Source: Phanerodontia chrysosporium (lineage: Eukaryota; Basidiomycota; Agaricomycetes; Polyporales; Phanerochaetaceae). Taken from it: a stretch of 57,941 nt of DNA. Both the position numbers and the translations under genes were made by a program. The stretch lies in the NCBI GenBank assembly GCA_001910725.1, contig MJGA01000069.1, positions 1-57,941 on the forward strand. The letters run 5' to 3'. Below are positions 19,630 to 31,218 of this stretch, one piece after another. Under the pieces are notes generated by a model. That model worked only from the letters and a program-made list of their open reading frames with translations, was not told where the DNA came from and made no database searches. Position 1 is the first letter of the stretch. Every line of letters begins with the position of its first letter.

Positions 19630-21718
19630 TCATTCGGTTGTGCGTTGGCCGCGTTCGAGCTCAAACGGCACGTTCTTGACCCAGTGGTTCAAGATCTTCT
19701 TCACCAGCTCCGGCTGGTCACCCGTCACCTGCCGCATGGACTTTGCATCAGCGGCCGCGTGAGCAGAGCGAGAGAGAGCACTCACATGGTGACCTGCATT
19801 ATCAAGGAGGACGTACGTGAAACTACCGGCGCCGGGGCCTACAGCACGTACAGCGGCGTCCTCGCCCCTCCAGCGAAGATCGGGTGCATTAAGAAATGTG
19901 GATTGGTATTGCGAGCGAATGAGACGGAGCTACGGCCATGCTTGAGACTCAGAGCCCGTCTGACCGGTGTAGCCAACTCACCATGGAAAGAACCCCAGGC
20001 CAAGCGCAGTTGGCGTCGAGCTTGCCGATATAGTCTGGACATACGAGATTAGAGCCCAATTTATACGATGTCAGGGTGTGGGTACGTACGAAGCAGACGG
20101 TAACCTGCGGCAAGAAGGGGCTCGTAGAGTAGGTAGGCCTGCTGCACCCTACGACGATGGGAATGAGAAGTAGCCAAAGCACACATAGAGCAGACTCACA
20201 TGTCACCCTCTGCGACAAATTCTTCGTGGACCTGACGGTTCACAAAGGTAAAGTTGAGGTGCGCCGGCACGCCGAGCGTCCCCTTCGTTGTGGGCAAGTT
20301 CATGAAGTCGGCAGCCCAGACGGTCTCGGGCATGCAGTCGCCGAGAGTGCCGTCACACTGCTATCGGTCAGCGCAGGCTATGCCGTCCAGTAGCGTCAGG
20401 ACCTACTCGAATGTTGACGTTCTCGAGGCTGCGCCCGGGTATACGGTCAGGATAGATGTTATCACACACGTCCATCGCGCGCACTCGAAGGGCAACTGTG
20501 TCGTGCATGTACGCCATCTGCACGGCCTCAAGGCAGAGCGGGAGTCGCTCGAGTGCAGTGGCACATGTCGAGGCATTGTAGAAGTCGGTATAGTAGCAGC
20601 GCTGCTGCAGGGCCCAGCGTTTGTGGGTAAGGAGGTCCTGCACGCGGGACTCTGTCAGATGCAGTAATAGGGAGGATTACTAATACTCACAGACATCGGG
20701 TTGCTGACCATCATAGCTTCGAGGTTCAGGAACGTCGCGCCTGGTGCACCACGTCCTGCGGCGACGGCGGTGTTTTGCTCATGAATAACGGTGGCGATAT
20801 GAGGTACATAAACCTCCAATGGAGTAACGATTTCAGCCGCAACGCGCTATATATGTGGTCACAGGACATACCCCTCCATACGAGCCACCGGCAAGGATTA
20901 GCTTGTTACTGCGAGAGTACGCGGTTATCGTCATCAGGAAATAGCAGATTTGTAAAGTGTGACCTACTTTGATAGCATGGGGAAAAGACGGAAGAACTTC
21001 ACCAGGAAGTCGTATGCGTCGTAGGCAGCCGCACGAGAGCTATTTACGTGTGTGCCGTATGAGAAGCCGACACCAATAGGCTGTGTCAAGGTCGGTCAGC
21101 ATTCGCACTCGATACAGCAGGATCCATACTGACGTGGTCTAGCGCGACGAGATTGTAATGTTCTGACCACGCACTTGGGTTTATGACCGTAGTGCGGTTC
21201 TCGGTGACCTTACAATGTGACTCTGAATCGAGGTGCGTCAGATCCAGGATGAGTAGCTCGAGATTCACGCACGTCCGAACAGCGGATTCGCCATACCGCT
21301 ACTCCCCGGACCTCCACCGATTGTCAGTCTGCACGTGGGTGGTGTTAGCCAATAAGGTGTGTGTACCAAGCAGACGGACGGCATACATGACAGGTGCACT
21401 CTCATGGTCGTGTTGCGCTTGGAAGTACCTGTCGGCAAGCCGCCTTTCAAAGCTTGTAATGACCTCACGAACAGATATGACCTACCAAAAGAATGCTCGT
21501 TTGGGGACGCTAACGCTGTCTCCCTCAAGTCCTATGTATCCGGAGTGCGAGGTCCCGCCCACACACAGGTCATCGTGTGTCTTCACGGAATGATAGAAGG
21601 GCTTAACCCGAGCCTGGTGTTGTCGTACACCACCTGCACGGTCGTCGTACCGTCCGAAAGGCCAGCAGCCGTAGAGAACGAGGACCGTCGTGGAGGCAAG
21701 AGCCAAGAGCCTGAACAT
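19630..21718 (-). CDS. Serine carboxypeptidase-like protein (peptidase S10)
   Basis: A multi-exon gene starting at ATG 21718 with a hydrophobic N-terminal segment (MFRLLALASTTVLVLYGCW, signal peptide or anchor), so the product should enter the secretory route. S10 hallmarks in order: GYIGLEGDSVSVPKRAFFW near the N-terminus, GGGPGSSGMANPLFG (oxyanion region), NPSAWSEHYNLVALDHPIGVGFSYG, and the nucleophile elbow LILAGGSYGG (near 20910). The C-terminal exon ends LVKKILNHWVKNVPFELERG before the stop at 19630. Classical members have GESY[AG]G; here the Glu is Gly. I could not place the catalytic Asp and His with certainty across the short exons. Exon count is at least ten, with introns of 50-70 nt. 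Confidence 0.8.
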
Positions 21719-22796
21719 TACGGTCCGAAATGTCGCTCGGCTATTTGGCCTCGCCGGCTGCCACGGATCCCAGTCTCCAGCGCCTTTCTCTAGACTCGAT
21801 CTTTCGTCAGTCTGTGCCATACCTTGCGCACCCACTACGGCTGCCTCTACAAGCAAAGATTAGGCGATATCAAAGCGAAGGAAGAGACGTGGGAAGTCGA
21901 AAGAGGCCAATGTCAAACCGTATCATCGAGTCGAAGATGGCACCCCTGCACAGTGACATCTGCACATGCAACTAATCAGGCGCGGTCCTCGTCGACATGC
22001 ACAATGCGGATACTGTCCTGGCATTCCAGCAGTGTGCATAGGCCGGAGTAATTGTTCGGACGAGTCGGGCCTACCCGCGCCACGAAGACGCCGGGTTAAC
22101 TCGTTTTTCGATTTTTTCCTTCCACCACCTACGGTTGTTCTCGCTGTTGGTCAACGCTTCCTCTTCCCTTCCTTCCCATATGGTTTCACCTGCTCACAGA
22201 ACTCCTGAGAGTTGCACCGGTCCGTTCTCCTTTCTCCTACCTGCGTGTGCAGTAGCTCACAATCTTTCTTTCATCATCAGTCATGCAAATGCTGGGGTAG
22301 AGACCTTCGTACGGGTTACAAGAATCCCAGCGGGTCCGTGGCATAGGTGGACATGGGAACATTAAGTGCCCGAACGTCACGATGTGTTTCGAGGCATAGT
22401 GGCGAAGGTTCGGCCCGTCCGCTGTCGTGGCAGCCCCCATTTGTCCATTCCAAGCTAACACAGTCCCCGTACACACAGGCCGACTTCCCGCGTTACGCGC
22501 TAGGACCCTTTCCAAGGCGCGTTATCCCGAAGTTGGCACCAGGCCTTTGGCATGACAAACGCTCGGAAGCTGTGCGATAAGCAGACATATGAGCTGCGCG
22601 CGGCTGAACCCACGACAAGTCGATCCCCCACCTCACGATGTCCGCGAGGCAGAAAGGGCGCGGTGCTCAGGTGGGTGAACACTCGTCGTTATGTGCCTGA
22701 TAATCTTGGCCGAGGCTAACCGCCCGATAGGATCGGGCCCCTCGCGATGCGGACGATGGTCTACGGAGGCCAAGTGTGTATCAACGAGGGCGGGGC
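21719..22796. other. Divergent intergenic region
   Basis: Lies between the divergent S10 and DUF6535 genes. It contains pyrimidine-rich tracts at about 22100-22260, typical of fungal promoters and 5' UTRs. No gene, tRNA or element was recognised. Confidence 0.5.
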
Positions 22797-25297
22797 ATGT
22801 CCAGGACTTTGACGGTGCTGGACATGTCGCAAGATCACGTGAAGAGCATTCGAAGTAACTCGCGCTCTACGAGCTCCTTGCGTAGTCCCTCGTCCGGGAA
22901 TGGGGTATACTTCAAGAACGATTCCCTGGTGAGTGGCTCCTACTTTCTTTTGCTAGATCATTATTAATGTGAATATTCTCAATCTGTGCAGCGAGATAGG
23001 GAACGTCAAAGGACACCAACTACTGAGTGGACCATGATGGATGGCATTGTGCGCAAAGCGGACAAGGGCAAGGTAACGAACTGCAAAGAAGATATCGATA
23101 CCCTGCTCGTCTTCGTGCGTGTCACACCCGACGTACCACCCATGGGACAAAACTGACTGCCATACAGGCTGGTTTGTTCTCAGCCGTCTTGACCGCGTTT
23201 GTCGTCGAGTCGTACCACAATCTGCAGCCGGATACTGCGGCAGAGACCGTCACTCTCCTTCGTCAGATCTCGCTTCAGCTATCCAGCTACAGTATCAGTC
23301 CCGTGTTTGCCAATGCGACCTACACCATGACGCTCGCTATGCCGCCTCCCATGAGCTCAGCAGTCCTCGTCAACGCCCTGTGGTTTGCTAGTCTCATCGT
23401 CAGTCTAATCACCGCTTCGCTAGCCATGTTGGTCAAGCAATGGCTACACGAGTACCTCGCTGGCGATTACTATTCCCCGACCGCTCGCCTACGCATCAGG
23501 CAATTCCGTCACGATGGAATCCAGGACTGGTATGTCTTCGAAATCGCCGCCGTCCTGCCTCTGCTTTTACAAATATCGCTTGGGCTGTTCTTCCTCGGCC
23601 TCGTCAATTTTACGTTCTCCGTCAACACGCAAGTTGGCTGGACCACGGGACCTCTGGTCGTAGCATGGCTCCTCCTTCTCCTTCTCACTATCATAGCTCC
23701 CATCTTCTCTCCCCGATGCCCCTACAAAGTCACCTTCCTAGTTGGTGCATTCAAAATACTGCGCAAGTGGTTAGGAAGACTTGTCCTGCTCCTGCATCAC
23801 AGTGGTGATACCGATGCCACCCAGACCGACTCACAGTCGACGCTCTCGGACACGATGGAGTACAAATCTGGCTGGTTTGAAGAAGAAGCGGATGCTGTAA
23901 CAAGTCCAAGAAGTGACCTGCGCATCTTTCTTGCTGTTGATGCCATGCTCGCCAGTGACTACCTAGTGAACGAGTTCTACCGCGAGCACATCAAATCGTT
24001 GCGCAGCCCTGGCCCTGATGTCGTCAACTTTGCACTCACCGTCATGGGCCGGCGTACACGACAACGAGACCGTGTGTCGCGTACAAAGTTGCCCATGGCT
24101 AGTCTCCGACCTTTGAGCAAGATTGCGTGGATCGGCCTCACCGGGATCTTGGCAGACGCTATGGAGGAGGCGATCGTCCGGGACATGCTTCAAGACGAGG
24201 ACAGGCACACTGCCACCTGGGCTCTGGAGGAATGGATGCAAGACGTCCTCAAGATTGTCATGTCAGATTCAGGATTCACGTTCCAGCAGAGCGAGGCCAA
24301 CATCATCACCCATGCGCTCCTCTACGATCGAAAGACCACCACCAAGCTACTTCGGCTCTCTAAGCGCAACATCTCGCCACACGACTTCACCGACATTGTT
24401 GATCTCGCGCGGGAGACTCTCAAGACCTTCGATGCAGACCGTGTCATTGCCTGCATGCTGGCGCTTGGGCAGTGGGCGGTCTCGCAGTACAGCGACACTC
24501 TCTATGACGTGCTCCGCTCGCGCCGGCTCGGCGAGAAGGGTGTCATGGGCGTCGTGCGAGTGCTTGTGGACAAGCTTACGCAGGAGCTCGACTGGAGGCA
24601 CGAGCACGGCGGGTCTCCGGCATGGGACGTCTGGCTCGACGACGCGCTGCGCTGCGCCATCCCTGCCTACGCACGCTTCGATGTCATGACAGAGAACCGT
24701 GACCTTCGAGACGACGTCAACGCCATTGCGGGGGTTGTCTGGAGGCTGTGCGCAGAGGGTCCGGAGACTATGGCAGCGGTATTTTGCTACCTGCCCGATC
24801 ACAATAGCACGTCCGATGAAACACAGTGCCCATGCCTATTTGCCGCTGCAATTGGGCACAACTGTATCACCTCTGGCGGTAAGCACAGATATAATCTGGC
24901 GTTTGTCAAAGCACTGACACTGGTGGCAGAACGTTCGAAAATCATGCAAAACTTCGAATCGTTGGTGAAGCGCGTAATGGATGTCTCTCCCGATAGCAAG
25001 ATGAGAAATACGCTAATTGGCCTTGCTGGCTGTCTGTGCAATCACAAGGTTTCATACGCTAGTGAAAGCTCACGCTGGCGGGATTTTTACTCACTCCTGC
25101 TCCAAAGTAACCACGAGCGGGATGAAACAGGCATCACTGCAGTCGCATCTTCACTCGTCCTGGACGATCATACACGCGCTTCTGAGCAGGCGCATTCGAT
25201 GGACACACAAGACGGGGTTATAGGCCCATTCATACCTACTCCTATGCTTCAGCCTTCGGCACCCTCCCGATCGGTTTGCAGTTCTCCGAGCAGATAG
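22797..25297 (+). CDS. DUF6535 transmembrane protein
   Basis: Exons 22797-22928, 22992-23114 and 23168-25297, all phase 0, give about 795 aa. The N-terminal region matches the Agaricomycete-specific DUF6535 domain: CKEDIDTLLVFAGLFSAVLTAFVVE, YHNLQPD, a central WFASLIVSLITASLAMLVKQWLHEY segment, and two further helices around VLPLLLQISLGLFFLGLVNF and LVVAWLLLLLLTIIAP, so four TM segments in residues 60-310. The long C-terminal half is soluble, mostly helical and lacks a recognised domain. The function of this family is unknown. The first in-frame ATG with good splice continuity is 22797. Confidence 0.85.
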
Positions 25298-25883
25298 CAC
25301 CCGGAAACTCCAGAGATTCTGAAGGGACTGCTGTTGACTTATCGACAACGGGGTTGAATCTACCGGCGCATGCAAATACCTTTAACGAAGGCACTTTTTG
25401 GCGTGCAGGGTATGGCCCGCCTATCTCCGGAAGCAGCGAGATGTCCTCCGACGAACGTGGATTCGGAGAGAAGGCCCGCGCAACACCGACCCAGTCGACC
25501 CCGACGAAGCAACCGCGCGGCCGGGCGCGCTTTCGGTCGCCGCTGCGCCAGCCTCTTCCTCTTCTATGGCCGCGTAGAGGGCGTTCGCTAGATTCCTTGC
25601 GTCCAAAGGTACCCTTCTAAGGCCTTGCGTATTTGTTGAAAAATTCGTACATACACTTGCGCTTGTATAAATTTAGAATGCACTTCGGTGGCTAGCTTAT
25701 TTGCTCGTTGATGTCAACTGTGGCTCGCTCTAGCTGCTGCAGGCACAGCCGTACATGGTCAGATTCAACACTGGCCTACCCGCAGAGGCGCGCGCGCACA
25801 CAGGGCGGCACATCCCGTGAACGGCGCGCATATGGTCGGAGTCACGAATACATAATGCAGAAGGAACACGCAATTAGCTGAAT
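25298..25883. other. 3' intergenic region
   Basis: Between the convergent DUF6535 gene and copy 1 of the A-B repeat family. Short open frames at 25276-25620 show no motif. No gene is supported. Confidence 0.5.
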
Positions 25884-27170
25884 TCAATCGGCAAACCCTG
25901 CAACCCCGGGAAATAGGACGCTGTACGCTGCACGCTTGGCCTTGGACAGGGCCATGCGCTCTTTATCACGTAGAAAGTTCCTCTTCTGGATGACCTCCCT
26001 GGTCTGGAAGTAGTCATGCACGACATTGACCGCGTTGATGAGGTCGATATAGTCCGCGGGCCGTGCGTCCGCTTGAAGGACGTGGGGGGTGTAGCGTATG
26101 ATAGTCTTTCCGTCACTAATGCGAGCGGGTTCTACGGAACACTTGTATGAGACGGGCTGCAGGGGGGTAATCTCCGTGTCGTGTTCGCTGGGTCGGAAGT
26201 GCTGCGGGGTGTCCCAGATGCCGGGGGGCAGACTGTCGTCCCATTGCTCGATGCAGGCTGGGGGCACGGCGGAAGGCTCAATCTGTGTCGGGGGCGTAAC
26301 GCAGGGTGCCGTCCAATGCGACATATGTGTCTCGGAGAGGGATTCTTCCAGCTTTCGCAGAGCCCTGAGGTCGCCCTGCGCACAGCTCCAGTGTCCGTAG
26401 TAGTTACGGGGCTCGACATGAGCCCATTTGTCGATGATATACTGCAGCGCTGCGTTCACGTCGTACTTGCCCCACTTCACGACGAAGTCCTCCCACGAGA
26501 TGACGTCGCGGTAAAGCCGTGCCGATAATGCCGCTGCCTGCTCAACCAGTGTAAGAGTGTAATACTCGAACGTAGTCAAGGTGAGGCTATGCGGGAACTG
26601 GAAGCTGGTCATGTAATTGCACATGAAATTGACAGAGTTGATCAGCCGCCACACGTTGAAATTTAGGCAATCCTCCTCATTTTGAACGAGTATAGGTCGG
26701 TACGAGATCTTTTCTGCCTCACAGATCACAGCGTAGGAGATGGCAAGCCGTCGAGATGTGTTTGCGCTCTTGCAGATGGCGTCAATATCGTCTTGACTAG
26801 GAAGAATCCATTCAGTCCTCGGATCGTTGTCGCGGTAGTTTGAATCCTGTTCACGAGCCTGTGCAGCCATGCGCATGCGGGCCATGTGTTCCTGACGAAG
26901 TGGAACCGACATCGGCGGTGCAAAGTCAGGAAGTGTCGGATGCCAGTGACGCTGGGTCTTGCAGCTTATAGCAAGTCGGCACAAGTTCCTTAGGACCTTG
27001 ATCTCGGAGGGAGTGAGCTTAACAACGTCCAGAAAATGCGGCTGCCCAAGTGCGAGGTAGAAGTTATAACAATGAAAGGAGATTCGAGCCTGGGTGGAGC
27101 AAGGCCACCTGCTGTCGAACTCTTCTCTGGACATCGGGAAATAGTTCATGGGCGCGAGTTCGGCGAACAT
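25884..27170 (-). CDS. Two-unit A-B repeat protein, family copy 1 (intact)
   Basis: A 428-aa uninterrupted single-exon frame and the reference member of a family I do not recognise. Order: A1, YFPMSREEFDSRWP (residues 9-22) continuing to LTPSEIKVLRNLCRLA (52-67); linker with QAREQDSNYRDNDPRTEW; B1, KISYRPILVQ...RLINSVNFMCNYMTS and LTTFEYYTLTLVEQAAAL (about 154-220); A2, ISWEDFVVKWGKYDVNAALQ (227-247); a Pro-rich connector; B2, PVSYKCSVEP, TIIRYTPHVL, DLINAVNVVHDYF, and FLRDKERMALSKAKRAA (about 345-415). The product should be soluble and largely helical; no signal peptide, TM segment, zinc site or transposase motif is visible. A TATA-like CTATATGA lies at 27270-27263 on this strand, about 95 nt upstream. 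The single-exon structure contrasts with intron-rich neighbours. Confidence 0.8.
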   Translation of the reverse strand: MFAELAPMNYFPMSREEFDSRWPCSTQARISFHCYNFYLALGQPHFLDVVKLTPSEIKVLRNLCRLAISCKTQRHWHPTLPDFAPPMSVPLRQEHMARMRMAAQAREQDSNYRDNDPRTEWILPSQDDIDAICKSANTSRRLAISYAVICEAEKISYRPILVQNEEDCLNFNVWRLINSVNFMCNYMTSFQFPHSLTLTTFEYYTLTLVEQAAALSARLYRDVISWEDFVVKWGKYDVNAALQYIIDKWAHVEPRNYYGHWSCAQGDLRALRKLEESLSETHMSHWTAPCVTPPTQIEPSAVPPACIEQWDDSLPPGIWDTPQHFRPSEHDTEITPLQPVSYKCSVEPARISDGKTIIRYTPHVLQADARPADYIDLINAVNVVHDYFQTREVIQKRNFLRDKERMALSKAKRAAYSVLFPGVAGFAD

Positions 27171-28108
27171 TGTTGCTGAATATGCGAGTTTCTCTCGGGG
27201 TAGTCTGGATGGAGGGCGACTAGTGAAGGTGAGCGTGTAGGACTGCGGTGAAGGTCAGAGCCTCATATAGTACAGAATCCCTCAAGATTCGTGGCTTGTA
27301 GTACAGGGCCACTAGACGGTTGGGCATGATGATGCTCTTTGTCTTGGCGAAGAATGCGCCGAGGGACTATGTGGCCTGCGTTGCGCCACGGCATATCTGT
27401 TGATGTGATCGCGCTCGACAATGCAACAAAAGCGCATTGACCTGCGGCTCTACCAATCGCGACGTCGACGTATCTGATGTAATGTTCATCAGTATACGTC
27501 GCAATAGGTGATCGATGTTCCATGGCCTCGTCCACTTGGTACTCGCTGGAGGGCCCGCCACCGCCGCACGGTCGTCGACTGAACGCCCAGGAACCATGAC
27601 CAAACTGATCCTGCAGAGCAACGAAAGGCTTCCTCTTTCCTGGGCTCTCCGTGATTATTCGTAGATGGACCACAACAACGTTTCACACTTTCGAAGACGC
27701 AAATACCTGAAAAGCCCACTGATTAACGTTTACAATCGTAGGATAGAAGTAGAAGGCAGACGCACCTTCATATCCAGGAAAGATGTTAAATCTTGCACAC
27801 GCTCGCACGTCCAGTCTCCGGAAATCCAGCAGCGATGCTTCTGACGCTGCGGCACTTGTATTATGGTACCAATACAAACCAACTAGAAAGGGGGGGGTAT
27901 GTAAATATGTGCGAGAACGAAGGGAGCGGCGAGTGGGTGTGTGGGTGTGTAGTGCAGGCGGTACGGGGTGTCGCGAAGGAGGCGGCGATAGCACAAAAGA
28001 GAACAGAGGACCAGAGCGGCGACGTGGAAACAGATGCAATAATAATGCAGGCGATGTGTTGTCCATAAAAACACTCTATCCTGGAACTTGGGGCATAGAC
28101 GAGCCTGG
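27171..28108. other. Intergenic region
   Basis: Contains the presumed promoter of family copy 1 (TATA-like at 27263-27270, minus strand) and a 136-codon minus-strand frame at 27263-27673 without motifs or splice continuity, which I do not call. The rest is the 3' flank of the kinase gene. Confidence 0.45.
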
Positions 28109-30817
28109 CTATGTGCGAAAAGCGAGGGCCTTTCTCACGTCTTCGCTTGCGTTCCGTGCCTTCTGTATGCTGGATCGTACACCAGCGTGCACGGTGGGTG
28201 CCGCGCTGGCCGTGCGCGTGGGCGCGCGCGAGCTGAGGGTACCCGCGCTCCTGCTGGTCGCAACTCCATGTCCGTTCACAGCCTGGGCAGCGTTGACGAC
28301 GGCGACGGCGCGCAGCGTATTGGCACCGCTCTTGCGCGTAGTCGCCGTGCGCGTGCGCGGTGGTGCCGAAGCCACTGGTGCATCACGTCCGGAGTGCTGT
28401 TGCAACGAACGCACAGGCGCAGACGCCGTCCGCGATATCCGGTCGCGGTCGATCTTCTTGAGGAACGGACTTGGCAGGTTCTCTTCGTCCGACATGTCGT
28501 ACTCTGGTGGGTCGCGTGTTGGCACGAAGCCAGCGAGAGGGGCACCGTCAGCCGCCGGGCGTGTCCGTGTCCGCACCCGCGCAGTGACAGTAGAAGAGGA
28601 TGAGCCTGTTGATGTTGCCGATGACGAGCTCGCGCGGGAGGACGACCGCGATGACGATGAAGGGATGACTGGCGCCGATGTTGACTCTACGATCGTAGGT
28701 CGTGAGCTGGAAGCGCGGATCGACGGTCTGCGAAGCCTGGTCGGTCGGACGGGGGGCTGGACGGCTTGCTTGGGTGTAGAGTCGACGTCTTCTTCCTCCT
28801 CTTCCTCCTCAGGCTCGCTCTCCTGCATCGGCGGACGCTTCTGTCCGCGAAGCGTCGCTGTGAGGCTCTGTGGCATGTGGGTGTCGGTTTCGTACCCCTC
28901 ACCCTCTGATTCGTCCGCATCGCTTTCGAAGTCGAAGATCTGCGCGAAGTTGAGCGAGACCTTCGGCGTCTCCATGAACAGCTTCGCGAACTCTGCGGGG
29001 CTCGGTGTCGCGAGCTGCTGCCCCGTTGAGGTGAGCACGACGCCTTTCATGGCGCTCGGTGGGCAGAAGTCCGCCGTGTTGGTGCGAATCGGCGTCTCGA
29101 AGACAGGGGGTTTGCTCTTGAGAGGCGTCTTTTGTGCATTCTCCTCATCCCAAAGTGGTTGGCGCATGAGGTTCTTGACATTCTCGAGTGGCGTCTTGCC
29201 CTCACGGCGGCTGGAGGCAAGCTCCTTCTCAGCCTGTTCACAGCGGCGTTCCATCTCGACGCGCATCGCCGCGATGCGGTCCTCCTCCTGTTGGAGCTCC
29301 GTTTCCCGCGTGCTGATCCATGCCATTCGTTCATCAACGGCACGCTGCATCGACTCTCGTGTGTCGCGCTCCCAGTCCGCCCACATCTTCGCGATGTCTT
29401 CTTCTCGTCGCCGAACGGCCTCCATGATCTCTTCCTCACGCCGAGCCATGCGCGCTGCAACTTCTGCTTCCTGCTTAAGGACCATGGCCCGTAGCTCCTC
29501 TTCACGCTTCAGCAAGGCCTCGCGGACTTTCGCCTGGTGCGTCTCTTCGGCAGTCGCCAGCAGCGCACGCAAGCCTGCGATCTCAGTGTCTTTCGCGGCG
29601 AGCAACGATGTCAGGCTGCTTTCCTTGTCAGCTAACGCTGCTTCCCGTGCGGCGACCTCTCGTTCGCGAGCGACGACAGTGGTCTTGTGCAGCTTCACCT
29701 GGTTAAGCCTGCAATCCAGTTAGCCTCAATATGACCGGTAGGGCTCCGCCACTTACATCTTCTGCGTCTCTGCAACTTTGAACGCGAGGTCCAGCCTCTC
29801 GTGTTGCAGGAGCTGTGCGGCACTAGGCCGCATAGCAGGGTTGAGATTCAGCATGGCTTTGATAACGCTCGAAAGCGCCGGACTGTAACCCTTGGGCAGA
29901 GGCGGGATACGGCCGTTGCGGATGAGTATGCTCAGCTCGGCGTGGGTTTTTGCCTCTGCGAACGGCGGCTTGAGCGCACAGAGCTCGAAGATGAGGCAGC
30001 CAAGCGACCAGATGTCGGACTTGGAGTCGTAAGCCTTCTCTTGCATGAGCTCCGGGGACATGTAATACGGCGTTCCAACATATGTCTGTGCGAAACTCGC
30101 CGTCGAGAGGGCTTTGGACAGACCAAAGTCACCGAGCTTGACGCAGTTGTTCTCATCCAGGAATACTGCGCATATGCGTCAGAAGCGGTATTTTACGCAT
30201 ATATGTAGGTAACATACCATTGTCAGGCTTCAGATCTCGATGCAAAATCTGTGGACGCTTCTCCCTCTCCTCGGAACTACCTCCTCCACTCAGACGTCCC
30301 TGCCCCTGGCCGCTCGGGTGGTGACAATAGTTCAAGGCGAGACATAACTGCATGAAGTAGTTCCAAATTGTGTCCTCCGGGATGGGACGTTGGTGTCGCT
30401 GTGCTTGCTTGATGATGCTGGAGAGGTCGCCGCCGCCGCAGTATTCCATGAGGATGTAGAGGATGCCAGCCTCGCGGTCGACATAGCGGTCGTGGTATCG
30501 GACAATGTTTTCATGATGCAAGTCTTTGAGGATGTTTCTGAGCAGCAAGAATAAGCTCTGGGTGCGTCCGACCACCGGCAGCGGACGTACACTTCGGCCA
30601 CAATTTGCTTCCTGTCCCGCTCAGACATGCGCTCAAAGTTCAACTCTTTCCTCGCAAATACCTACACATCCACACTTTTAAGAAACCAGGGAAAATTGTT
30701 GCAACTACGGAGGATGCTCACCACGCCGTCAGCCTTTCGCCTGACTTTGCGGATAATACCGAAGGAACCATTCCCGATGATGTCGAGGGGCTCATAAAGC
30801 GAGAGAGGGGAAGACAT
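28109..30817 (-). CDS. nimA: NIMA-family serine/threonine protein kinase
   Basis: Starts at ATG 30817: exon 1 encodes YEPLDIIGNGSFGIIRKVRR with the glycine loop (GxGxFG). Following exons give the kinase domain: ARKELNFERMSERDRKQIVAEV, NILKDLHHENIVRYHDRYVD, EYCGGGDLSSIIK, catalytic HRDLKPDN, KLGDFGLSKAL, and activation loop to GTPYYMSPELMQEKAYDSKSDIWSLGCL. A Gly/Ser/Arg insertion precedes HRDL (about 30235-30320). The last exon (from about 29715) has a long coiled coil (alternating Glu/Arg/Ala, about 29700-29180), then a disordered Ser/Arg/Pro-rich tail with an acidic run. NIMA kinases promote mitotic entry, and their coiled coils mediate oligomerisation. Kinase motifs are intact and introns are short. 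The order kinase, coiled coil, basic tail matches Aspergillus NimA. Confidence 0.9.
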
Positions 30818-31218
30818 GTCCGACACGGGTTATGTCAGGGGATGCCACAGTCGACCTTGCCTTCGTCGCCGCCGTGTTTGCAGTTGTCGCGGGGGCGGTA
30901 AGGGAGCACGCGGGCGTCGTCGTAGACGTTGAAGACGAACTTTGACGCTCAGTCCTCGCGTCTCCGAGACGTTGTCACGTGGGCGCGGCTGGCACGCCAC
31001 GAGGGACCTCGGGTTAGGGGCTAATCGTAGGCCCTCGCTTCCCTGGGACACGAGTCACTACGATTGTCAGAGAATCGGTGGCCACCTCGCAGCATGCAGC
31101 CGTAAGCTAGGACCTTGAAGCATGCGTCTGGCCCAAGCATCCTAGCCGAGTGGCGTAGGCGGTCCTTCAGTCGAATATAAGACGTGGCAAGTCACGCCAC
31201 CTTCACACCTTCAACGCT
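30818..31218. other. Divergent promoter region
   Basis: Shared upstream region of the kinase gene (minus) and family copy 2 (plus). A TATA box for copy 2 is at 31176-31180. No gene was seen. Confidence 0.5.
31176..31180 (+). promoter_or_regulatory. TATA box of family copy 2
   Basis: TATAA, in the context CGAATATAAGACG, lies 39 nt upstream of the ATG at 31219. It implies a very short leader. Confidence 0.5.

Noticed and set aside
27263..27673. 136-codon minus-strand frame
   Set aside because: No motif, no splice continuity with neighbours, and it overlaps the likely promoter of family copy 1.
27783..29723. 646-codon plus-strand open frame
   Set aside because: It is antisense to the coiled-coil and tail exon of the NIMA-type kinase. 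Its Ser/Ala/Arg-rich translation reflects the complement of that gene.
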